A DNA stretch of 22,106 bases from the NCBI GenBank assembly GCA_013824055.1, contig PNNE01000455.1:1-22106 (forward strand). Direction: 5' to 3'. The notes beneath the pieces were generated by a model. The model did not search any database and was not told where the DNA came from. It was given only the letters and a program-made list of their open reading frames with translations. Each line of letters opens with the position of its first letter. Position 1 is the stretch's first letter. The DNA is from Rhodobacter sp. (GTDB taxonomy: Bacteria; Pseudomonadota; Alphaproteobacteria; Rhodobacterales; Rhodobacteraceae). Shown in pieces: positions 1-7,375 of the stretch. The position numbers and the translations under genes are program-made.

Positions 1-69
1 CTGACGCTGGACGCCTGGGTCGCCGAGCTGACCCCGCGCGTCAAAGCCGGCGCAGCCTCAGCCGGGTGA
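1..69 (+). CDS. possible 3' end of a gene entering from the left edge
   Basis: Frame 1 is open from the window edge and ends in TGA after 22 codons. Almost every third base is G or C, as in the clear genes nearby. Frame 2 starts with a stop, and frame 3 has lower GC at third positions. If real, the gene converges on the CorC-like gene and overlaps its 3' end by 29 nt. The tail is too short to assign a family, and chance coding-like composition over 40 bases cannot be excluded. Confidence 0.3.
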   Translation: MTLDAWVAELTPRVKAGAASAG

Positions 70-1339
70 TCCGGTTCTCGCGCTTGCCCAGCACCTCGAA
101 GCGGAAGCCGTGAAAGCTGAACACCTGGCCCTCGGCGGGGATCATCTGCGCCTCGTGGATGACCAGCCCCGCCAGCGTGTTCGCCTCTTCGTCGGGCAGG
201 CGCCAGTCCATCGCCCGGTTCAGGTCGCGGATCGTCATCGCCCCGTCGATCAGCCAGGCGCCGTCGTCGGTCTGGGTCAGGCCCGAATCCTTGCGCACCA
301 CGTCGAATTCGTCGGTGATGTCGCCGACGATCTCTTCCAGGATGTCCTCCAGCGTGATCAGACCCTGCAAGGTGCCGTATTCGTCCACGACCAGCGCGAA
401 ATGCGTGCGGCGGGCCAGAAACTCGCGCATCTGTTCGTCCAGCGCCGTCGTGTCGGGGATGAAATAGGGCTTCATCGCCACCTTGACGATGTCCAGAGCC
501 TCGATCCCCTGGCGCTCATCGCCCCGGACCAGCCGGTCCACCTCGCGCAGCAGGTCCTTGGCATGGATCACGCCCAGGATGTTGTCGTCGCTGTCGCGGT
601 AGATCGGCAGCCGGGTGTGCGGCGAGGCCAGGACCCGGGTGATGATCTCTCCGGGGGGCAGGTCGGCGTCGATCATCTCGATCTGGCGGCGGTGGCGCAT
701 GATCTCGTCCACCGTGCGGTGCGACAGGTCGAGCGCCCCCAGCAGCCGGTCGCGGTCGGCCTTCTGCACCGCGCCTTCGGAATGGCCAAGCACGATGGCG
801 CCCGCAATCTCTTCGCGCAGGGCCAGCATCTCGCCCCCGGGGTTCGGCTTCAGGCCGATCAGGCGAAGCATGGCCCGCGCCAGCAGCCGCACCACCGAGA
901 CGACGGGCGAAAGGACCACGATCAGCACGCGAATGACGGGTGCAACCCGGCTGGCGACCGGCTCGGGGAAGGTGATGCCGACAGTCTTTGGCATCACCTC
1001 GCCAAAGACCAGCACCAGCGCGGTCATCGCAAGGGTCGCCAGCGCCACGCCGCTGTCGCCGAACATCCGGATCAGAAGCGCCGTCGCCAGCGAAGCCGAC
1101 AGGATGTTGACGATGTTGTTGCCCAGCAGCAGCGCACCGATCATCCGCTCGCGGTCTTCGGTCACGACCATCGCAGCCTTCGCCCCGCGTGAGCCCTTGT
1201 CGGCCAACCCCTTCAGCTTGGCGCGCGAAGACGCCGTCAGTGCGGTTTCGGACCCCGAGAAGAAGGCGGACATCACCAGCAGCGCAAGGATCGCAAGCGA
1301 AGTCAGCCAGAAGGCGGTATCAAGTGTAGCGTCGGGCAT
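41..1339 (-). CDS. CorC/HlyC-type (CNNM family) membrane protein with CBS domains
   Basis: The 432-aa protein has the full architecture of the CNNM/CorC family. A DUF21 membrane domain covers about residues 10-195, with motifs FFSGSETA (26-33), GNNIVN (73-78) and GEVMPKT (113-119). A pair of CBS domains follows at about 215-340, then a C-terminal CorC_HlyC domain at about 355-430. Family members act in the inner membrane and are linked to Mg2+/Co2+ efflux or resistance; the 'hemolysin' name is historical. The ATG start lies 15 nt after the xerD stop, so the gene is probably the last in the 3970-to-41 minus-strand run. The ion transported is inferred from the family, not visible here. Confidence 0.9.
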   Translation of the reverse strand: MPDATLDTAFWLTSLAILALLVMSAFFSGSETALTASSRAKLKGLADKGSRGAKAAMVVTEDRERMIGALLLGNNIVNILSASLATALLIRMFGDSGVALATLAMTALVLVFGEVMPKTVGITFPEPVASRVAPVIRVLIVVLSPVVSVVRLLARAMLRLIGLKPNPGGEMLALREEIAGAIVLGHSEGAVQKADRDRLLGALDLSHRTVDEIMRHRRQIEMIDADLPPGEIITRVLASPHTRLPIYRDSDDNILGVIHAKDLLREVDRLVRGDERQGIEALDIVKVAMKPYFIPDTTALDEQMREFLARRTHFALVVDEYGTLQGLITLEDILEEIVGDITDEFDVVRKDSGLTQTDDGAWLIDGAMTIRDLNRAMDWRLPDEEANTLAGLVIHEAQMIPAEGQVFSFHGFRFEVLGKRENRITRLRLRRL

Positions 1340-1354
1340 CGGGTCTTTCCGGGC

Positions 1355-2292
1355 TCAGGCCTTGCGGGCCAGGGGGTGCTTGCTCAGGACCAGGTCCTTG
1401 AGGTGGTCGTCCAGGACATGCGTGTAAATTTCGGTCGTGGCAACATCGGCGTGGCCAAGCAGGGTCTGGATCACCATCAGGTCCGCGCCGTGGGCCAGCA
1501 GGTGCGTCGCGAAGGCATGGCGCAGCACATGCGGCGTCACCCGCGACGGAGAAATCCCGGCCAGGACTGCCACGTCCTTGACCAGGCTGTGGAAATACTG
1601 CCGCGTCAGATGCCCGTCGCGTCCATCGCCAGGGAACAGGAACCGCGACGGGGCACGGCCCGCCTTGCGCCCGGCCTCCTCCTCGGCGTCGCGATGGGCC
1701 AGCCATTCGGCCAGAGCCGCGCGGGCGGGGGCCGACAGCGGCACCATCCGCTCCTTGTCGCCCTTGCCGCGCACCAGGATCATCCGGGGATCACCCCGCA
1801 CGGCGGCGACGGCAGGCTGACCAGCTCGGTGACCCGCAGGCCGGTGGCGTAGAGCAGCTCGAACAGGGCCGTGTCCCGCAGCCGGTCCACCGGGTTGCGG
1901 GCGCGGGTGCGGGCGGCGTCGATCAGGCGCAGGACCTCGGCCTCGGTCAGGGTTTTCGGCAGGCTTTGCGCCCGGCCCGGCCCGGTCAGCCGCAGGGCCG
2001 GGTTGTCGCTGCGCCAGCCTTCCTCGAAGGCAAAGCGGTAAAGCTGGCGGATCGACGACAGCCGACGGGCGCGGGTCGCCTTGGACAGGCCCTGCGCATC
2101 GCAATGGACCAGGTAATCCTCCACCGCCTCGCGCCCCGCGGCGGCGAACCCCAGGCCGCGCCGGCCCAGCCAGTCGGCGAAGTCCAGCAGGTCGCGGCCA
2201 TAGGCCAGCTGCGTGTTCCGTGCCGCACCCAGTTCGGCCGCGCAGGCGTCAAGAAAGGTCGAGATCCAGCGGCTCGCCTCGGCATCCGCCAT
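1355..2292 (-). pseudogene. xerD: XerD-type tyrosine recombinase, interrupted by a 1-nt frameshift
   Basis: XerD with XerC resolves chromosome dimers at dif before cell division. The first 161 codons, read from ATG 2292, carry the SAM-like N-terminal domain and catalytic Arg153 (in GLRVTELVSLP). The frame then runs into a stop at 1780. Shifting frame at about 1810 restores the rest: AAVRGDP, the catalytic-Lys hairpin RGKGDKER, the HVLRH box, LLGHAD and the nucleophile Tyr in TTEIYTHV, ending at TGA 1355. Adding one G after CTGCC would give LPVAAVRGDP and a normal protein of about 312 aa. All catalytic residues are intact, so this is either a very recent mutation or a sequence error. The gene starts 3 nt after the stop of the 516-aa gene. 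XerD is favoured over XerC from general resemblance; a phage integrase is unlikely. Confidence 0.85.
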
Positions 2293-2295
2293 GGC

Positions 2296-3846
2296 CTAGC
2301 CCCGTCGTTCCAGGATCATCAGCTCCAGCGCCGTCCGGCGGGCCACACTTTCCAGCCCGGCAAGCCGCAACAGCGACAGGCCTTCGGTCACGCCGCGCAG
2401 GTCGCCCTGGACGCCGCGCGCGATGTTGTCGATGGCGACCACGATCGCCTCGCCCTTGCGGTTGCCGTCCAGCAAAGCCTGCGCCTCGGTTGACGGGGCA
2501 GGCGCCCGGAAGGCGGCCTGGATCGCCCGGGCCAGGCTGTCCGGCGGCACCGCGCTTGTGGCATCGCTTACCGCCAGCGCCGCAAGGAAGGCGTCTTCGG
2601 TATTGGTCGGGGCATGCCGCCTGGCCGCCAGCTCGGCCTGCGGCGACAGCAGGCCGACGCGGAAGGCGATGGACGCCGCCGTGCCGGTCAGCGGCAGCTC
2701 TTGCAGCGCCTTGCCGAACAGCGTGGCAAAGGGCACCTCAAGCTCGACCTCCTGCATCCGGGCCCAGACCTCGGGCAGGGTGGCCTGCACCCGCGCCGCA
2801 TCGCCCGCCGTCATGGCCGCATCGAAGGCCTGGAATGCCGCCACCCGGTCCCAGACCCCGCCCGAGGCCGCCGGGTCGCGTTCGGTGTAAAGCCCCAGGA
2901 TCACGTTGGGCGGAATGGTCCCGGCCCGCGTCAGCCGCTCGGCCGCCTCGATCCGGGCCTTCCAGCCGGCGCGAGGCCCGATCTCGGCATAGGAAAAGGC
3001 GATGGGCAGCCCCTCGGTCGGCAGCGGCTCGCCGATGGCGGCATAGATCATCCAGTCCAGCGGCGTGACCGGGCTTGGCGCAGGGGGCACCGGCTCGCCC
3101 TCGAAAAGGTCGGGGTCAAGGAACCGCGACAGCAAGGTCTCCTGGTCGGCGGTGATCTGGTTCAGGGCGCGCGAAGTGCGGATCGTCAGCGCCGCCGTGT
3201 CCCAGTCGCCGGACCGCGCCAGGCAGAAGATCCGCGCCGGCACCGTCGGCGCAAGATGCGGGGCGTCGGCCATCGACTGGCAGGCGCGATCCTCGGCCCC
3301 CGTCAGCAGCGCCACATCGAAGGCACGGCGGAAGAGGTCCGGCGTCGTCGCCCCCGCCGCCTCGATCAGCGCCGCGGCCTGCTCCAGCGCGCCCATCGCC
3401 AGAAGCTTGTCGATCCGCGCCTGCAACAGCTCGCCCCGGCCCCCCGCATCGATGGGGGCCGCCACCTCGGCCAGCAGCATCGTCAGGAACAACTGCCGCA
3501 AGGCGGGCAGGTCGTCATCGGGATGGGTGATCAGCCGCTCGGCAATCTCGCGCGTCAGGCCCGCGCCCCACAGGTCCTTCGGCAGCCCCGACACCGCCGG
3601 AGCGATCAGCCCGACGCCATCGGGCGACGGGCCGTCCAGCGGCGAGGTCGTGACCGTTGCCGGCACGGCGCCGCCCGCTTCGGCCACCGGGGGTTCGTCG
3701 ACAGAGGGGGCAAAGGTGCCGGCCGTGACAGGGGTTGCCACCGATTGCGACAGCCAGTCGATGGCCGACAGCGGGCCCGCATCCTGGGCCGCCGCCGGTC
3801 CACCCAGCATCAAGAGCGAAAGAACCCCCGCCGCACTAGTCCGCAT
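2296..3846 (-). CDS. conserved-looking secreted protein of unknown function (516 aa)
   Basis: I do not recognise a named domain. The N-terminus is a clear Sec signal peptide: a short basic start, hydrophobic LSLLMLGGPAAA, and likely cleavage after AAAQ/DA around residue 20. The mature protein is rich in Ala and Leu with many short amphipathic helices (for example the LTMLLAEVAAP and ALEQAAALIEAAG segments). It may form a helical-repeat (TPR-like) scaffold in the periplasm, which is inference. The ATG lies inside the last codons of the 44-aa gene upstream, giving an 11-nt overlap that suggests translational coupling. The stop is 3 nt from the xerD start, so the three genes are probably one transcript. 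The link to XerD or CorC may be only positional. Confidence 0.8.
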   Translation of the reverse strand: MRTSAAGVLSLLMLGGPAAAQDAGPLSAIDWLSQSVATPVTAGTFAPSVDEPPVAEAGGAVPATVTTSPLDGPSPDGVGLIAPAVSGLPKDLWGAGLTREIAERLITHPDDDLPALRQLFLTMLLAEVAAPIDAGGRGELLQARIDKLLAMGALEQAAALIEAAGATTPDLFRRAFDVALLTGAEDRACQSMADAPHLAPTVPARIFCLARSGDWDTAALTIRTSRALNQITADQETLLSRFLDPDLFEGEPVPPAPSPVTPLDWMIYAAIGEPLPTEGLPIAFSYAEIGPRAGWKARIEAAERLTRAGTIPPNVILGLYTERDPAASGGVWDRVAAFQAFDAAMTAGDAARVQATLPEVWARMQEVELEVPFATLFGKALQELPLTGTAASIAFRVGLLSPQAELAARRHAPTNTEDAFLAALAVSDATSAVPPDSLARAIQAAFRAPAPSTEAQALLDGNRKGEAIVVAIDNIARGVQGDLRGVTEGLSLLRLAGLESVARRTALELMILERRG

Positions 3847-3970
3847 TCAGCACCACAGGCATCTTCACTTCGCCCTGAACAGGTGACAGATCGCCCAGAT
3901 AGGCAAAGCCCGTCAAGCCGATGAAGCCAAATATCACCAGCAACACCAACGCCTTGATGATCCGACCCAT
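3836..3970 (-). CDS. 44-aa single-pass membrane peptide
   Basis: An ATG at 3970 opens a 44-codon frame ending in TAG at 3836. It starts MGRIIKALVLLVIFGFIGLT, so a basic N-terminus is followed by a hydrophobic helix of about residues 6-24. A short polar tail, GDLSPVQGEVKMPVVLNAD, is presumably on the periplasmic side. Codon use matches the neighbours, and the frame overlaps the next gene's ATG by 11 nt in the manner of coupled operon genes. No convincing ribosome site is visible directly upstream (GGGCTAGGCG). The function is unknown. It could be a small envelope factor working with the secreted 516-aa protein, but only the coupling supports that. Confidence 0.65.
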   Translation of the reverse strand: MGRIIKALVLLVIFGFIGLTGFAYLGDLSPVQGEVKMPVVLNAD

Positions 3971-4071
3971 CGCCTAGCCCTTCCTCGAACGACCCGGACG
4001 GCTGATCCGCCCGGCTATTGTTGCTGCGCGCGCCCGGAGTTGACCCCGGCGCGGCAGATGCCATTGCAAAT

Positions 4072-4079
4072 CTATATAG
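4072..4079. promoter_or_regulatory. AT-rich CTATATAG in the divergent spacer (possible -10 region)
   Basis: The 193-nt spacer between the minus-strand 44-aa gene and aroK (3971-4163) holds one AT-rich patch, at about 4061-4085, centred on self-complementary CTATATAG. A promoter must lie here for at least one direction. I could not find a good -35 at 16-18 nt on either strand; TTGACC at 4040-4045 is too far away for this -10. I see nothing else in the spacer. Confidence 0.25.
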
Positions 4080-4163
4080 CATTCGGGAAGACTTCACGCC
4101 ATTGAGAGGGAAAGATTTCCTGTCGGCAAGTCCTTGCCCGCGGGGCCAGAGGAACAGTGTGCC

Positions 4164-4700
4164 ATGCGATTGGTGAAGACGGTGGTTCTCGTGGGAATGA
4201 TGGGGGCCGGAAAGACCGCAGTCGGCACCGCGCTCGCCCGGCAGCTGGGCGTGCCGTTCAAGGATTCCGACGAGGAAATCGTCCGCGCCGCCAACCGCAG
4301 CATCGCCGAGATCTTCGAGCGCGATGGCGAGCCGTTCTTCCGCGCCCGCGAAAGCGAAGTGATCGGCCGCCTGCTTCGGGGCAAGCCTTGCGTGCTGTCG
4401 ACCGGGGGCGGGGCCTTCCTTTCGGCGGCGAATCGCTCGCTGATCCACGACGTCGGGGTCTCGGTCTGGCTGAAGGCGGATCTCGAACTGCTCTGGCAGC
4501 GCGTCCGCCACAAGACCACCCGCCCCTTGCTGCGCACCGCCAACCCGCGTGAGACGTTGGGCGCGCTTTACGATGCCCGCCAGCCGCATTATGCCCAGGC
4601 CGACATCGTGGTGGAAAGCGCCGCCGAACGGTCCGTCGACGAGATGGCGACCCGCCTGGTCGAAGCGCTGAAGACGCGGCCCGACGTGCTGGAGGTCTGA
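4164..4700 (+). CDS. aroK: shikimate kinase
   Basis: Phosphorylates shikimate at O3 using ATP, the fifth step of the chorismate pathway, in the cytoplasm. The 178-aa protein has Walker A GMMGAGKT at 11-18, the shikimate-binding Asp36 in KDSDEEI, Arg60 in FFRARE, and the GGG turn at 81-83 in STGGGAF. The ATP lid has Arg120 before PLL. Length is normal for the family. ATG 4164 is preferred because GAGGAA at 4149-4154 sits 9 nt upstream; an in-frame TTG at 4134 has no ribosome site. The gene is followed after 2 nt by aroB, an arrangement common across proteobacteria, and the two are surely co-transcribed. Confidence 0.97.
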   Translation: MRLVKTVVLVGMMGAGKTAVGTALARQLGVPFKDSDEEIVRAANRSIAEIFERDGEPFFRARESEVIGRLLRGKPCVLSTGGGAFLSAANRSLIHDVGVSVWLKADLELLWQRVRHKTTRPLLRTANPRETLGALYDARQPHYAQADIVVESAAERSVDEMATRLVEALKTRPDVLEV

Positions 4701-4702
4701 GC

Positions 4703-5812
4703 TTGAACACAGTTGCGGTTGATCTGGGCGAACGATCCTACCAGGTGCGGATCGGCCAGGGCCTGCTGGCCCGCGCCGGGGCCGAAATCGCGCCGCTCCT
4801 GCGCCGCAAGCGCGTGGCCATCGTGACCGAGCAAACCGTGGCGGCCCTGCACCTTTCCACGCTGCAGGCGGCACTTCAGGCCGAGGGGATTGCGTCCACC
4901 GCCTTGGCCCTGCCGCCGGGCGAGGGGACGAAGAGCTGGGAAAACCTGGCCCGCTGCACCGAATGGCTGCTGGACCAGAAGGTGGAGCGCAAGGACGTGG
5001 TCCTGGCACTTGGCGGCGGCGTGATCGGCGACCTTGTGGGCTTTTCCGCCGCGATCCTGCGCCGGGGCGTGCGCTTCGTGCAACTGCCGACCTCGCTGCT
5101 GGCGCAGGTCGACAGCTCGGTCGGTGGCAAGACCGGGATCAACACCGCGCAGGGCAAGAACCTGGTCGGCGCCTTCCACCAGCCCAGCCTGGTCCTGGCC
5201 GACATCGACGTGCTGAACACCCTGACCGACCGCGACTTCCTGTCCGGCTATGGCGAGGTGGTGAAATACGGGCTTCTCGGCGACGCCGCCTTCTTCGAGT
5301 GGCTGGAGGCCGAAGGCCCCGCGCTCCGGTCTGGTGACACGGCAGCTCGTCTGCGCGCCGTGACCCGGTCGGTCGAGATGAAGGCGGGAATCGTCAGCCG
5401 CGACGAGACGGAAGAAGGCGAGCGCGCTCTGCTGAACCTTGGCCACACCTTCTGCCACGCCCTTGAAAAGGCCACCGGCTACTCTGACCGCCTGCTGCAC
5501 GGCGAAGGCGTGGCCATCGGCTGCGCGCTGGCTTTCGCGCTTTCGTCCCGCCTGGGCCTTTGCAGTCAGGAAGAGCCAAGCCGCGTCCGCGCGCATCTGA
5601 AGGCGATGGGCATGAAGACCGATATCCGCGACATCCAGGGCGATCTGCCGGGGCCGGAGGCGCTGATCGCGCTGATGGGGCAGGACAAGAAAGTGGTGGG
5701 CGGCAAACTGCGCTTCATCCTGGCGCGCGGGATCGGTCAGGCCTTTGTGGCCGATGACGTGCCGGGCGATGCTGTGCGCGCCGTTCTGGACGACGCGGCT
5801 CGCCGCGCCTAG
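4703..5812 (+). CDS. aroB: 3-dehydroquinate synthase
   Basis: Converts DAHP to 3-dehydroquinate, the second step of the shikimate pathway, using NAD+ and a divalent metal. The 369-aa protein shows the NAD-binding GGGVIGDLVGF (104-114), the LPTSLLAQVDSSVGGKTGIN block (128-147), and the metal ligands Glu185 (GEVVKYG), His248 (NLGHTFCHA) and His266 (LHGEG). The start is a TTG at 4703, 2 nt after the aroK stop. GGAGG at 4691-4695 lies 7 nt upstream, inside the end of aroK, which fixes this start. The rare start codon with a perfect ribosome site suggests translation tied to aroK. Its TAG stop shares a CTAG with the stop of the opposing lipoprotein gene. Confidence 0.97.
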   Translation: MNTVAVDLGERSYQVRIGQGLLARAGAEIAPLLRRKRVAIVTEQTVAALHLSTLQAALQAEGIASTALALPPGEGTKSWENLARCTEWLLDQKVERKDVVLALGGGVIGDLVGFSAAILRRGVRFVQLPTSLLAQVDSSVGGKTGINTAQGKNLVGAFHQPSLVLADIDVLNTLTDRDFLSGYGEVVKYGLLGDAAFFEWLEAEGPALRSGDTAARLRAVTRSVEMKAGIVSRDETEEGERALLNLGHTFCHALEKATGYSDRLLHGEGVAIGCALAFALSSRLGLCSQEEPSRVRAHLKAMGMKTDIRDIQGDLPGPEALIALMGQDKKVVGGKLRFILARGIGQAFVADDVPGDAVRAVLDDAARRA

Positions 5813-6327
5813 AACAGCAGCTTGTAGACGTTGCCGTTGGTGTCCGAGGCCCGGCCGGTGCCGCTGGCGGTGCCGGACCCGATGACGAAGGTGCCCTGCA
5901 CCCGGGTTCCGTCGGCGCAGACGGCATAGATCTCGCCGGTGTTGACGCCGGCGACCGTCTCGATCTCGCGCCCGACCTCGCCGCCGGTCTTCTTGAAGGT
6001 CAAGGACATGCCCTTCTTGTTCGACACCGTGCGCGGAGTCAGCGAGGACCAGGTGCCGGTGCAGCGCCCGCGTTCGGGCATGCGGAAGGTCAGCTCGCCC
6101 GAGGTGCCGGTGGTGTTCCTTGCCGTCGCCTGGATGACCAGCGTCGGGTCGGCATCCGCAATCGGACCCTTCAGCGGATAAAGCTGCATCGGGCTGTTGC
6201 CGCTTGCACAGGCGGCCAGCGGCAGGACAAGGACCAGGGTCAGCAGTCTGCGGGTCAGCGGTCTGCGGGTCAGCAGTCTGCGGGTCAGCAGTTGGCGGGT
6301 CAGCAGTCGGAGGCTCTGTGCGGGCAT
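5809..6327 (-). CDS. putative lipoprotein with a repeat-expanded signal peptide
   Basis: The 172-aa protein has a lipobox, LAAC, with Cys40 the lipidated residue after a hydrophobic LTLVLVLPLAAC run. It should be an envelope lipoprotein with a mature part of about 133 aa. The mature region (MQLYPLKGPIA, then a beta-rich domain with two further Cys and a Gly/Thr/Ser tail) matches no family I can name. The n-region is unusually long, about 30 residues. It consists of LLTRR-like pentads encoded by a 15-bp tandem repeat. No ATG, GTG or TTG lies between the repeat and the lipobox, so the repeat should be translated. A TTG at 6333 is an alternative start. No strong ribosome site is visible. The stop overlaps the aroB stop by 4 nt. 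Confidence 0.75.
   Translation of the reverse strand: MPAQSLRLLTRQLLTRRLLTRRPLTRRLLTLVLVLPLAACASGNSPMQLYPLKGPIADADPTLVIQATARNTTGTSGELTFRMPERGRCTGTWSSLTPRTVSNKKGMSLTFKKTGGEVGREIETVAGVNTGEIYAVCADGTRVQGTFVIGSGTASGTGRASDTNGNVYKLLF
6237..6309 (-). repeat. 15-bp tandem repeat, five units, inside a signal peptide
   Basis: The plus-strand unit is GGGTCAGCAGTCTGC. Units start at 6237, 6252, 6267, 6282 and 6297. Unit 2 has one change, unit 4 two, and unit 5 is partial and diverged. The period is a multiple of three, so copy-number change would add or remove LLTRR pentads without breaking the lipoprotein frame. Confidence 0.9.
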
Positions 6328-6453
6328 CGGCAAGCTGGTCTTTCGATAGGGCGTCGGGCAGGACCGGTCGCGCGTCTATGCGGCGATTTCGGCGCCATGT
6401 CCAGAGGTCCGGCCTGCTGCCAACCGCCGCACACCGGGTCGTGAAGGGCCACC

Positions 6454-7287
6454 TCAGCGGGTGAAGAACGGCGCGGCCTGCATCGTCGGCGGCACCGGCA
6501 CGCCCATCCGGGTCAGGATCGACGGTGCCAGCGCCAGTTGATCCAGAACCTGATCTTCGGGCGGCAAACTGCTGTTTCCGAAATAATAAAACGCAAAATC
6601 GCGCTGGTCTTCGCCGGTCCCGCCATGATGCCCGCGCGCGTCCTGACCGTGATCGGCGGTGACGATCACCTCGTAACCGGCCTGCCGCCAGCGGTGGAGG
6701 AACGGCGCCAGGATCGCATCCACATGAAAGCAGGCGTGGTCCATCTCTTCGCAGTCGTGGAAGAAGCGGTGGCCCATGCTGTCCAGCGTGCAGCTGTGCA
6801 GGATGCCGTAGTCGATCCCCTTGACCTCGCACAGCCGGGTCAGCGTGCCGAAAAGGTCGTGATCCGACGGCGTCATCTGGTTCGCGTTGCCATAACCGTG
6901 CATGGTGTGGAACCGACCGTGCGTGATCGGCCCCCCCGGCTCGTCGTATTCGATGTCGCGGACCACATCGAAGGGCGCGCGGTTGAAGAACTCGGACCAG
7001 TAGCTGTGAGTGACCGCCCCCGTCTTCCGGCCCGCCCTGGTCAGTTCGCTGAACAGATCCGGGAAGGTCAGCCGCCGGATGTCGGCATTGTCCCAGATGT
7101 GGTGCTGCTGCGGAGGCACCCCGGTGTGGATCGAGGCGTAGCACGAGGCCGAGGTCGAGGGCAGCACCGACCGCATCCGCCGCACCTGGGCCTCGCCCTG
7201 TTCGACCCAGCCTTCCAGGTTGCCGAACAGCCGACGCCAGTTCCGGTAAGGCACCCCGTCCAGGATGATGAGCAGCAGCTTGGTCAT
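6454..7287 (-). CDS. alkaline-phosphatase-superfamily phosphodiesterase/phosphatase
   Basis: The 277-aa protein has the metal-site pattern of the type I phosphodiesterase/nucleotide pyrophosphatase branch: Asp10 in ILDG, a Ser/Thr-rich nucleophile segment in LPSTSAS (42-48), Asp169 and His173 in TLDSMGH, Asp212-His213 in TADHGQD, and His221 in HHGG. It has no signal peptide and should be cytoplasmic. The substrate cannot be read from sequence; phosphomonoesters, nucleotide diesters or phosphonate esters are all possible for the superfamily. It is the last gene of the transporter cluster, 88 nt after the ATPase stop. GGAGG lies 11 nt before its ATG, rather far. The 126 nt on its 3' side hold no gene. 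A phosphoglycerate-mutase-like enzyme is less likely given the motif order and size. Confidence 0.85.
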   Translation of the reverse strand: MTKLLLIILDGVPYRNWRRLFGNLEGWVEQGEAQVRRMRSVLPSTSASCYASIHTGVPPQQHHIWDNADIRRLTFPDLFSELTRAGRKTGAVTHSYWSEFFNRAPFDVVRDIEYDEPGGPITHGRFHTMHGYGNANQMTPSDHDLFGTLTRLCEVKGIDYGILHSCTLDSMGHRFFHDCEEMDHACFHVDAILAPFLHRWRQAGYEVIVTADHGQDARGHHGGTGEDQRDFAFYYFGNSSLPPEDQVLDQLALAPSILTRMGVPVPPTMQAAPFFTR

Positions 7288-7375
7288 GACAGTCCGCGCC
7301 TCCCACGTCGCGCCTTCGGCTTCTCGTCGGGCCCCACCCAGCGAGGAGGGACGCAGTCCAACGACGAGCGGCGGT

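Noticed and set aside
2614..3924. Long plus-strand frame opposite the secreted 516-aa gene
   Set aside because: The opposite strand has a signal peptide, operon overlaps and coding-like composition; this frame is Arg/Gln/His-rich shadow sequence.
4058..4105. 15-codon leader peptide before aroK
   Set aside because: There is no ribosome site, no run of aromatic codons, and no attenuator-like hairpins follow.
4589..7306. 905-codon open frame on the minus strand over aroB, the lipoprotein and phosphodiesterase genes
   Set aside because: It crosses three recognised genes in other frames and has no recognisable domain.
7323..7368. CTCGTCG/CGACGAG inverted repeat before the phosphodiesterase gene
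   Set aside because: The 7-bp arms are 32 nt apart; such a loose pair is expected by chance in this composition.
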